Positions 13,885 through 20,471 of a DNA stretch of 23,768 nt are shown in pieces (positions within the stretch are counted from its first letter, which is position 1; every line of letters begins with the position of its first letter). This DNA comes from Bacillota bacterium (GTDB lineage Bacteria; Bacillota; Clostridia; Christensenellales; Pumilibacteraceae). Made by a program: the position numbers and the translations under genes. The stretch lies in assembly GCA_009780875.1 (NCBI GenBank), contig WQZE01000002.1, forward strand, positions 1 through 23,768, in the 5' to 3' direction. The notes under the pieces were generated by a model. That model had not been told where the DNA came from. It saw only the letters and a program-made list of their open reading frames with translations, and did no database searches.

Positions 13885-13890
13885 ACAATT
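13872..13890. promoter_or_regulatory. 19-base palindrome over the -35, putative operator
   Basis: AATTGTTTG (13872-13880), a central T, and CAAACAATT (13882-13890) form a perfect palindrome that covers the -35 hexamer of the promoter at 13856-13884. A dimeric repressor bound there would block the promoter. The regulator is unknown. Confidence 0.55.
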
Positions 13891-13908
13891 TTGAGCACAA
13901 AACTTGCC

Positions 13909-13933
13909 TTGGCAAATATTGACAATTTGCCAA
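13909..13933. repeat. 9-bp stem-loop upstream of the 69-residue gene promoter
   Basis: TTGGCAAAT (13909-13917) and ATTTGCCAA (13925-13933) are perfectly complementary around a 7-base loop. On the minus strand it is followed by GGCAAGTTTTG, so it could be a weak terminator for transcripts from the structured element at 14086-14333. Confidence 0.45.
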
Positions 13934-14048
13934 CGCAACTTTGATTGCTCCTCCGCAACGATAGCCATTGCCACGCTATGCTTGGCGCTGACGCACATTT
14001 TATTTGGGATTTTTCTTTTGGGAGAACAACGCCATCCCTGCTATGTAC

Positions 14049-14086
14049 TTTGCATAATTATACATTTTGTTGCATAATTATGCACT
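14049..14086. promoter_or_regulatory. Tandem ARG-box-like palindromes (ArgR/AhrC)
   Basis: Two 18-base sites, 14049-14066 (core TGCATAATTATACA) and 14069-14086 (core TGCATAATTATGCA, a perfect palindrome), are separated by 2 bases, with centres 20 bases apart. Core, length and spacing fit tandem ARG boxes bound by the ArgR/AhrC hexamer. They overlap a plus-strand promoter (14050-14078). Confidence 0.45.
14050..14078 (+). promoter_or_regulatory. Plus-strand promoter embedded in the ARG-box-like sites
   Basis: TTGCAT (14050-14055), 17 bases, then CATAAT (14073-14078). Transcription would start near 14085, exactly at the left end of the structured element, and run antisense to the minus-strand RNA. 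No plus-strand gene with a ribosome binding site follows. Confidence 0.45.
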
Positions 14087-14333
14087 GCGTGTAGACTACC
14101 GTCCAAAATTGCACGACTCTCAGACTCGTGCGGTTGTAACAATACATTTTTTTAAGTCTAACACCTGTCCGTTTTTGCACACGCCCGTGCGTGCACTTTG
14201 GCGGACATTTGCCGTACTCACAAACAACTTGTCTTGAAAAAATACTGTGGCTACTCCTCGCAGCCGGTGCATAGCACGCTGTATAAAAAATTTATCTCAA
14301 CTCGTCGTGCAATTTTGTATTGGATATCTACGC
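14086..14333 (-). ncRNA. Candidate structured non-coding RNA of about 248 nt, unknown class
   Basis: The ends pair with each other. The outer helix is TGCG (14086-14089) and TAGA (14092-14095) with TCTACGCA (14327-14334). It continues into a perfect 14-bp helix, 14104-14117 with 14304-14317. Inside are a two-part hairpin (TGTCCG 14166-14171 with CGGACA 14202-14207, capped by TGCAC/GTGCA at 14176-14195), GGCT/AGCC at 14249-14265 and GTGC/GCAC at 14267-14277. A consensus promoter (14338-14366) begins transcription right at the outer helix. One internal pair is G-U on the minus strand but A-C on the plus strand, favouring the minus strand. I do not recognise tmRNA, RNase P, SRP or 6S RNA in it. 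A miniature transposable element is an alternative. Confidence 0.45.
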
Positions 14334-14337
14334 ACTT

Positions 14338-14366
14338 ATTGTATCATTTTTGTCCTAGGTTGTCAA
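14338..14366 (-). promoter_or_regulatory. Near-perfect promoter of the candidate RNA
   Basis: TTGACA (14366-14361), a spacer of 17 and TACAAT (14343-14338) with TGA before it (extended -10). Predicted start 14331-14333. The 90 bases between this promoter and the ftsY stop codon hold nothing else that I can support. Confidence 0.8.
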
Positions 14367-14456
14367 GCGTTTGCATTAGACTATATTCCAGCAAACATCC
14401 TCTTTCATTTTTGCCTTGCTTTACCCTTGTCCAATGCCAATGCAAACACAAGCCCA

Positions 14457-15359
14457 CTATTCACCCACAACGCCATCCACAAACTCTATAACATCCATAT
14501 CTTGAATATCTTCCATCGCCTCGCCCACGCCCACATAGACGACGGGGAGTTCAACTTCTTCGCTGATGGCAAAGACTACGCCGCCTTTGGCGGTTCCATC
14601 AAGTTTGGTGAGCACAATACCATCAAGGTCAACAATGTCATCAAATGCCTTGACTTGATTGAGTGCATTTTGTCCGGTGGTGGCATCTAGCACAATGTAT
14701 TTGAGAATTTGTGCCTCCGGCATATTGCCCTCCACCACTTTGGTGATTTTTTTGAGTTCGTTCATCAAATTGGTTTTGTTGTGGAGTCGTCCTGCGGTAT
14801 CCACCAACAAGACATCGGTTGCTTTGGCCTTGGCGCTTTGAATCGCATCATACACAACCGCTCCTGGGTCCGCCCCCTCGCTATGCTTGACAATTTTGAC
14901 TTTGGCTCTATTGGCCCAAATCTCCAACTGTTCACTGGCCGCCGCTCTAAAAGTATCCGCCGCCACCAGCGTAACATTCTTGCCCTCGCTCCTAAACTTG
15001 TTGGCAAGTTTGCCAAGCGTGGTCGTTTTGCCCACACCATTGACACCCACAATCATCAAAACGAGCGGATAACTTTGTTCAGGGATGGGGTGCCTAAACA
15101 ACATATCTTCAAGGATTTGTTTGAGTTTGGGTACAACGAGTTCTCTTTTGGTAATGTGCTCCTCATCAATACCCATTTTGAGTGCGTCCAAAATAAACTC
15201 GGTAGCCCCAAATCCAATATCACTTGCAAGCAATATGCTCTCCAATTCCTCATAAAAATCATCATCCAACACGCCCCCCGTGAACAATTTGTTGAGGCGA
15301 TAGGACAATGCATCCTTTGTCTTTTTGAGTGCTGCTTTGATTTTGCCAAAAAAGCCCAT
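14457..15359 (-). CDS. ftsY: Signal recognition particle receptor FtsY
   Basis: FtsY is the membrane-associated GTPase that receives the SRP-ribosome complex and hands nascent membrane proteins to the Sec translocon. The predicted protein has 300 residues with a short N-terminal region, as in Gram-positives. The N domain spans about residues 15-95. The G domain has the P-loop GVNGVGKTT (105-113), DTFRAAA (135-141), DTAGR (187-191) and TKLDG (251-255), and ends in YVGVGEAMEDIQDMD, typical of FtsY. The ribosome binding site GGAGAG is four bases before the ATG. It is the last gene of the smc-degV-ftsY unit, starting 48 bases after degV. No terminator with a U-tract is seen behind it. Confidence 0.96.
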   Translation of the reverse strand: MGFFGKIKAALKKTKDALSYRLNKLFTGGVLDDDFYEELESILLASDIGFGATEFILDALKMGIDEEHITKRELVVPKLKQILEDMLFRHPIPEQSYPLVLMIVGVNGVGKTTTLGKLANKFRSEGKNVTLVAADTFRAAASEQLEIWANRAKVKIVKHSEGADPGAVVYDAIQSAKAKATDVLLVDTAGRLHNKTNLMNELKKITKVVEGNMPEAQILKYIVLDATTGQNALNQVKAFDDIVDLDGIVLTKLDGTAKGGVVFAISEEVELPVVYVGVGEAMEDIQDMDVIEFVDGVVGE

Positions 15360-15407
15360 AAGTCTCTCCGATTTTATTTGTGCCTTGTTGCTATTTTCTT
15401 GGGTGGG

Positions 15408-16280
15408 CTACTGCTTGCTTTTGGTCAAATACAAAAGTCCCAAAGTCCCTTTGCCGCAATGTGTGGAGATGGTAGAGCCAGCATCACTGACCACAATTTC
15501 TTTGAAAGTAGAATTTGCCAAAATGGTCTCTTTGGCAATTTTGAGTGCCTCCTCGGACGCATAGCAATGCGTGAGATAACATTTGTCATCCACATAGTCC
15601 GGACAAGTGGCAAGCGTGTCCTCAATATACTTGGCAACAATTTTTTCATAACTATTGACTTTGTACTTGCGTCCGACGGTCATCAATCCATCTATCAATC
15701 GTATGGTGGGTCTAATTTTGAGTATCCCCGCAAAAAAAGCCTGTGCACCCGTGCACCGCCCGCCTTTGTGCAAAAATTCAAGATTCTCCACCACAAAAGA
15801 CACTTGCAAACCCTCCGCTTTTTTTCGCAAGTCTACGGCTATCTCGGCTGCACTCTTGCCACCATCACGCATTTGCACGGCTTGCTCAATCAACAAGGCG
15901 ATACCGCCTGACAAACCTTTGCTGTCCACATAGTACAAACCGCTCTCCTCACCACCCAACTCTTTGAGTGCATTCTCGGCGTTTTTCCCATTGACGGACA
16001 GCCTAGAAGAGATACTAATCCACACAATATCTTGCTCATTGTCTCTATGAAGTTTGACAAGTTCCTTCATATCCTCTATGCTTCTTGCCGCTGTTTTGGG
16101 CAGTTTTTTTGTCTTGTCAACATACTCAAACAATTCCTTGGTGGAGATATCTACCCCATCAAGGTACTCACGGTTGTTGATGTTGATGGCAAATGGCATC
16201 ACAAAAATTTGGTTGTTGTCTGCATAATCTTTGGTCAAATCTGCCGATGAATCCGTAAAAATCAATACTTGTTTTGACAT
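15408..16280 (-). CDS. DegV family fatty-acid-binding protein
   Basis: The predicted protein has 290 residues. DegV/FakB proteins bind a fatty acid in a deep pocket and can present it to the kinase FakA for phospholipid synthesis; the function of this paralogue is not known. The N-terminus VLIFTDSSADLT carries the conserved Asp-Ser-Ser. Further family features are the KTAARSIEDM stretch, the ISISSRLS segment and LEFLHKGGRCTGAQAF. The last of these corresponds to the family motif L.YLkkGGRi. A ribosome binding site (AAGG) lies just upstream of the ATG. It lies between smc and ftsY, where Bacillota often have the two genes adjacent, and is read as part of the same operon. Confidence 0.9.
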   Translation of the reverse strand: MSKQVLIFTDSSADLTKDYADNNQIFVMPFAININNREYLDGVDISTKELFEYVDKTKKLPKTAARSIEDMKELVKLHRDNEQDIVWISISSRLSVNGKNAENALKELGGEESGLYYVDSKGLSGGIALLIEQAVQMRDGGKSAAEIAVDLRKKAEGLQVSFVVENLEFLHKGGRCTGAQAFFAGILKIRPTIRLIDGLMTVGRKYKVNSYEKIVAKYIEDTLATCPDYVDDKCYLTHCYASEEALKIAKETILANSTFKEIVVSDAGSTISTHCGKGTLGLLYLTKSKQ

Positions 16281-16300
16281 AATCTTTTCCTTCTACTCTT

Positions 16301-16385
16301 TTGCACCAAACACAATTTTTTTTGACACGAGTGTCCCAAAAGATTGGTGCAACTTTATGGTAGACTTGCTTTTTGGTAGCAAGTC
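16301..16385 (-). other. Structured intergenic RNA between smc and degV
   Basis: TTGCACCAA (16301-16309) pairs with TTGGTGCAA (16344-16352), enclosing a small GACAC/GTGTC hairpin (16324-16335). Beside it GACTTGCT (16363-16370) pairs with AGCAAGTC (16378-16385). No U-tract follows. These stems could mark an mRNA processing or stabilising site that sets different smc and degV-ftsY levels. Confidence 0.4.
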
Positions 16386-16421
16386 ATTGTTATCCCTTTT
16401 TTGGCATCTCCCTTGCTTGGG

Positions 16422-19400
16422 CTATGCCGTTGCCACTACGCCACTATTCTCCCCACTGTCTGCAAGTCGTTGTGCATCCGATAGTTTGACGGATACAATC
16501 TTGCTCACGCCCTTTTCCTCCATTGTGACACCATACAAACTATCTGCAAGCTCCATTGTGGGCTTTCTGTGCGTTATCACAATGAACTGTGTCTCCTGAG
16601 AAAACTTGTGCAAGTACTTTGCAAATCTATGTGCATTGGCGTCATCCAATGCCGCCTCAATCTCATCCAGTACACAAAACGGCATTGGTTTGAGACGCAA
16701 GATAGCAAACAAAATAGCAATGGCTGTCAACGCCCGCTCTCCACCGCTCAACAAAGAAATGGATTGCAATTTTTTCTCTGGGGGTTGTGCCACAATATCT
16801 ATGCCAGCCTCCAACAACTCGTGCTCCGTCATACTTGGGTCCGTTTGCAACACCAAATCGGCGGTTCCGCCATTAAAGAGTTCCCTAAATATTTTGACAA
16901 AGTTGGTTCTTATTTTTTCAAACTCGGTAGCAAAGGTGGTGCTCATCTCTTTGTTGAGGTTGGCAATGATGCTTTGCAAATCTGCCCTGGCTCTCTCCAA
17001 GTCATCAATTTGTGTACAGTATTGATTGTAGTCCACAAAAAGGCTTTGGCTCTCCTCAATGGCATCCAAGTTGATATTGCCAAGCCCTGAGATAGCACTG
17101 CGGAGTTTTCTTGCCTCTGTGGTGGCAGCCGTGATTCCTATCTCTGCACGCATCTCCGTGCACTGCTCAAAAGACAGTCCATACTCTTCAAAGATTTTGT
17201 TGCCCATATTCTCAATATCGGTATCTACTTTGAGCAGTTGCAATTCTTCTTTGCTTTTTTGTTCGGTATGTTTTTTGATTTGTTCAATGCACTCGTTTCT
17301 GCGACTTTCCAAAGCAATTTGTGCCTCCACCAAGGCGGCCTTTTGCTCTTGCAAATATTCAATTTGTGCTTTGTAGGCTTGCAACTGTGCGTTTTCTTGC
17401 AGACCTTGCAAAATGCTTTCTGCATCACGCATATAGCCCTCTACAAGATTTTGTTGCAACGCAATCTCCACACGCAGTTTGTCAATCCTTTGTACCAATC
17501 CCTCTTTTTGCGTACGCATACTGACAAGCATTGCATTGGTGGATTTGAGTTCGCTCTCCGTAGTAGCAATGCCAATGCTACACTCGTGCATTTTTGCATT
17601 GCATTCATCCCTTTGACTTGCAAGCGTTGCGTACCGACTCCGCCCCTTTTGCAGGCTCTCGTTGACCGTACTTTTGTCTTTGTCAAAGTCGCTTTCTTGT
17701 TGCTCTATGAGTCCTATATCACTCGTGATGGACACCAATCTTGCGTGCACGCCCACAAGTTCCATCGTGCTTTGCCCAAGCCTACTCTCTTGTTCTTGGA
17801 TGATGTCCGTCAACGCCTCCATCTTTTGTGCGTTTTGGGCAAGCCGAATCTCCACACTTTTGGTGTCTTGGGAGAGTTGCTCTATCTCTTGCAAAGCACT
17901 GCTTTGCAACAAATACGCCTCATCATACTTTGCCCCCAACTCAGACAATTCTTGGTTGATTTCCAAAAGCCTTTGTTCACATTCCAAAAACTCTCTATCT
18001 TTGCCCAAAATGTGCGTGTTTCCACTCTCTCGTTTTTGTCCACCTGTGATAGCACCACTGGTCGCCAGCACATCGCCTTGCAAAGATACCACCTTAAAAG
18101 AGTAACCACTTTGCTTGGAGATGGCAATCCCCGTATCCAAGTTGTCCACAAGCACGGTAGAACCCAAAAGACTCTTGATGGCCTTTTGCAATTCGCCCTC
18201 ACATTTGACAAGGTCGCTAGCAATGCCACACACACCGTTTTGTTTGAGGATGTCAAAATACTGCCTGTCAATACTCCGTGGCTTGATGCTTGAAAGTGGC
18301 AAAAAGGTGGCACGGCCATACTGCTTTTGTCTCAAATACTCAATCAATTGTTTGGCGTCTTGTTCTTCTTGTACGATGATGTTTTGGATAGCCGCACCCA
18401 AAGCGGTCTCTATCGCCAACTCGTACTTGGGCTCCACACTGATGACCTTGCCCACCACACCCTTGATAAGACCACTGAGCGTTGCATTGTGTGCCGCATC
18501 GCCCAAGAGTTTTTTAACCGCATAGACAAACCCCTCGTGACTCTCTTTGATATCTTTGGCAAGTTTGAGTTTGGCAGCATAGATATGTTGCTCACTTTGG
18601 GCTTGTTGTTTTTGGTTGGACAACTTGGACAACGACGCCGTGTACTCCCTCGTTTTTTGTTCACACGAGGCCAGACTGACTTGCATTGCATCCAAATGCT
18701 CTCGCAAGGCGTCTCTGGTTTGCACTTGGTTTTTGAGTTCTTGGTTGTATTCCTCAATGGCTTGTGCTGTGCTTTCTTTGCTTTGTTCAAGTTCTGATTT
18801 TTTGATGGTCAAGCCATCTCGCTCCGCCAAAAGCCTGGATGCATTGGCTTTGATTTGGCTCAATTTGTCATAGGCATTGATAAGGTTGTCTTGCCCTTGA
18901 TTGCTCTCTTGCTCATAGGCGGTCAACTCCTCTACCAACTGTATATACTCTTGTCCAATCGTGTCCACGGCCGCTCTTTGCACGCTCAGTTTTTGTGTCA
19001 ACGAGGCTATGCTTGTCCCGAGGGCAATGCTTTCATTTTCATTTTCTTCCAGCATTTGCATCGCACTTTGTTGTTCGTCTTGCAGTCTTGCAATGGTCTG
19101 CTCAATGCTTGCTTGTTTTTCTTTGACCACACGCACATCACTGCTTCGCTTTTCAAGTTCCACACTGACACCCAAAAGTTTTTGATTGGTTTCTTGTTGT
19201 GTGGCATCCATCTCCGCACCTTTGACAAGAATACTTTCAAACTCTTTGTTGGTCGCCTCATACTCCGCATTGGCAATCCCTAGTTGCTCCTCTGTCTTTT
19301 GTAGACGCCCCATCACGCTCTGCTTGGCTTTGTCCGAACTCTCAAAGTTGTGCAGATAAATGTTTATCTCCAAATTTTTGAGTTGTTCTTTGTAGTCCAA

Positions 19401-20045
19401 ATACAACTTTGCGTTCTCGGCTTGCCTGCTGAGCGGCTCCAAGTAGCGTGCTTTTTCGTCTCTGATATCCACCAAACGACTGAGGTTGTCGCTCGTTCTT
19501 TCCAGTTTGAGTTCGCTCTCTCTTTTTTGTGCCTTGTGTTTGGAGATACCCGCTGCCTCTTCAAAGATGGCACGCCTATCCTCGGGCTTGGCACTCAACA
19601 AACTTTCAATACGCCCTTGTCCAATGATACTGTATCCCTCTCGCCCCATCCCCGCATCACGCAACAAGGCGACAATGTCTTTGAGTCTGCTGAGGTTGTT
19701 GTTGATAAAGTACTCACTCTCCCCACTCCTATATAGTTTGCGAGAGATGACCACCTCGTTGTAATCAATGGGAATGGTTCTATCAAAGTTATCAAAAAAA
19801 AGTGATACCTCTGCATAAGAAAGACTTTTGCGGCGTTCCGTCCCATTGAAAATGACATCTTGCATAGAAGAACCACGCAAAAGTTTGGCACTTTGTTCTC
19901 CAAGTACCCACCTTATGCTATCGGCTACATTGCTTTTCCCACAACCGTTGGGTCCCACAATGGCTGTGATACCGTCCGAAAAGGAAACTTGCAATTTGTC
20001 CGCAAAGGACTTGAAACCGCTCACTTCTAGTTTTTTAAAATTCAA
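16422..20045 (-). CDS. smc: Chromosome segregation ATPase Smc (condensin)
   Basis: Smc dimers with ScpA/ScpB extrude DNA loops and organise newly replicated origins. The predicted protein has 1207 residues. The N-terminal head has MNFKKLEVSGFKSFAD and Walker A GPNGCGKSN (31-39). It is followed by a long coiled coil, a hinge at about residues 510-690 (with SGLIKGVVGKVISVEPKYE and GAITGGQKRESG), and the returning coiled coil. The C-terminal head has signature LLSGGERALTA (from about residue 1098) and Walker B FCVLDEIEAALDDAN. The start is TTG at 20045 with TAGGAG eight bases upstream. It is the first gene of the smc-degV-ftsY unit, with a promoter at 20186-20214. The usual rnc neighbour is absent and the upstream gene is divergent. 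Confidence 0.97.
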   Translation of the reverse strand: MNFKKLEVSGFKSFADKLQVSFSDGITAIVGPNGCGKSNVADSIRWVLGEQSAKLLRGSSMQDVIFNGTERRKSLSYAEVSLFFDNFDRTIPIDYNEVVISRKLYRSGESEYFINNNLSRLKDIVALLRDAGMGREGYSIIGQGRIESLLSAKPEDRRAIFEEAAGISKHKAQKRESELKLERTSDNLSRLVDIRDEKARYLEPLSRQAENAKLYLDYKEQLKNLEINIYLHNFESSDKAKQSVMGRLQKTEEQLGIANAEYEATNKEFESILVKGAEMDATQQETNQKLLGVSVELEKRSSDVRVVKEKQASIEQTIARLQDEQQSAMQMLEENENESIALGTSIASLTQKLSVQRAAVDTIGQEYIQLVEELTAYEQESNQGQDNLINAYDKLSQIKANASRLLAERDGLTIKKSELEQSKESTAQAIEEYNQELKNQVQTRDALREHLDAMQVSLASCEQKTREYTASLSKLSNQKQQAQSEQHIYAAKLKLAKDIKESHEGFVYAVKKLLGDAAHNATLSGLIKGVVGKVISVEPKYELAIETALGAAIQNIIVQEEQDAKQLIEYLRQKQYGRATFLPLSSIKPRSIDRQYFDILKQNGVCGIASDLVKCEGELQKAIKSLLGSTVLVDNLDTGIAISKQSGYSFKVVSLQGDVLATSGAITGGQKRESGNTHILGKDREFLECEQRLLEINQELSELGAKYDEAYLLQSSALQEIEQLSQDTKSVEIRLAQNAQKMEALTDIIQEQESRLGQSTMELVGVHARLVSITSDIGLIEQQESDFDKDKSTVNESLQKGRSRYATLASQRDECNAKMHECSIGIATTESELKSTNAMLVSMRTQKEGLVQRIDKLRVEIALQQNLVEGYMRDAESILQGLQENAQLQAYKAQIEYLQEQKAALVEAQIALESRRNECIEQIKKHTEQKSKEELQLLKVDTDIENMGNKIFEEYGLSFEQCTEMRAEIGITAATTEARKLRSAISGLGNINLDAIEESQSLFVDYNQYCTQIDDLERARADLQSIIANLNKEMSTTFATEFEKIRTNFVKIFRELFNGGTADLVLQTDPSMTEHELLEAGIDIVAQPPEKKLQSISLLSGGERALTAIAILFAILRLKPMPFCVLDEIEAALDDANAHRFAKYLHKFSQETQFIVITHRKPTMELADSLYGVTMEEKGVSKIVSVKLSDAQRLADSGENSGVVATA

Positions 20046-20185
20046 TCAATGGACTCCTACCATTTTGTTGATATGATTATGATACCATCCTTTCGCACCA
20101 CTCAATTGTGGTGACCGTTTGATTACAATTATTTTTACAACAACTCTTTTCAAACTTTGCTTTTATTATGATGATTATACCGTAT

Positions 20186-20214
20186 ATTATACCATATTTT
20201 TCCAAATTTTCAAA
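20186..20214 (-). promoter_or_regulatory. Promoter of the smc operon
   Basis: TTTGAA (20214-20209), a 17-base spacer and TATAAT (20191-20186) with TGG before it (extended -10). A second TATAAT at 20179-20174 has no good -35. The leader is about 130 bases. Confidence 0.6.
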
Positions 20215-20280
20215 GCAATCTTTGCAACAATATCCAAAAATACAAAAATAGTTATTTTTTTACAAATTCACTGACATTGA

Positions 20281-20339
20281 TTGACCTCTGTCAAACACAA
20301 TATATTGTACTTGCATACGGTCTCTACACAATATATTGT
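20281..20339 (+). promoter_or_regulatory. Two weaker promoter-like sequences with -10 elements inside the NrdR boxes
   Basis: TTGACC (20281-20286), 16 bases, TATTGT (20303-20308); and TTGCAT (20311-20316), 17 bases, TATTGT (20334-20339). Each -10 lies in one palindrome, so a bound repressor would block both. Confidence 0.3.
20295..20310. promoter_or_regulatory. NrdR box 1
   Basis: ACACAATATATTGTAC agrees with the 16-base NrdR consensus acaCwAtATaTwGtgt at 14 or more positions. NrdR is the ATP/dATP-sensing repressor of ribonucleotide reductase genes. Confidence 0.7.
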
Positions 20340-20341
20340 GC
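20326..20341. promoter_or_regulatory. NrdR box 2
   Basis: ACACAATATATTGTGC differs from the NrdR consensus only at the last base. The gap to box 1 is 15 bases, centre to centre 31 bases, the three-turn spacing known for paired NrdR boxes. Confidence 0.72.
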
Positions 20342-20357
20342 AACAAGCCTTTTATGC

Positions 20358-20387
20358 TTGACAAAACATATATATTAGGGTTATAAT
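20358..20387 (+). promoter_or_regulatory. Strong promoter of the activase-related gene
   Basis: Perfect TTGACA (20358-20363) and perfect TATAAT (20382-20387) with an 18-base spacer. The start of transcription should be near 20394, giving a leader of about 78 bases. The NrdR boxes end 17 bases upstream of the -35. Confidence 0.8.
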
Positions 20388-20411
20388 GTATATACAAGGT
20401 TCCCAAAAATC

Positions 20412-20432
20412 CCTTTGTCTCACTGACAAAGG
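20412..20432 (+). promoter_or_regulatory. Leader hairpin before the activase-related gene
   Basis: CCTTTGTC (20412-20419) pairs with GACAAAGG (20425-20432) around a 5-base loop. A possible outer helix joins CCCAAA (20402-20407) to TTTGGG (20445-20450), leaving AGAGG and the start codon free. The role is unknown: attenuation, stability or a binding site. Confidence 0.4.
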
Positions 20433-20471
20433 CTGTATTTTGCGTTTGGGTACGATTGATAGAGGTTTATT

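Noticed and set aside
14120..14272. 50-codon minus-strand ORF (MHRLRGVATVFFQ...) inside the structured element
   Set aside because: No ribosome binding site and it coincides with paired RNA segments; treated as chance, although it cannot be fully excluded.
14086..14334. Miniature inverted-repeat transposable element
   Set aside because: The ends are complementary but no target-site duplication is visible beside them; kept only as an alternative to the RNA reading.
13862..14456. tmRNA, RNase P RNA, SRP RNA or 6S RNA
   Set aside because: None of their conserved core sequences (for example a CCA-ended acceptor, GAGGAAAGUC, or the SRP helix 8 loop) was found on either strand.
14198..14690. Plus-strand ORFs of 97 and 147 codons between the structured element and ftsY
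   Set aside because: They run antisense into ftsY, lack ribosome binding sites and resemble no protein.
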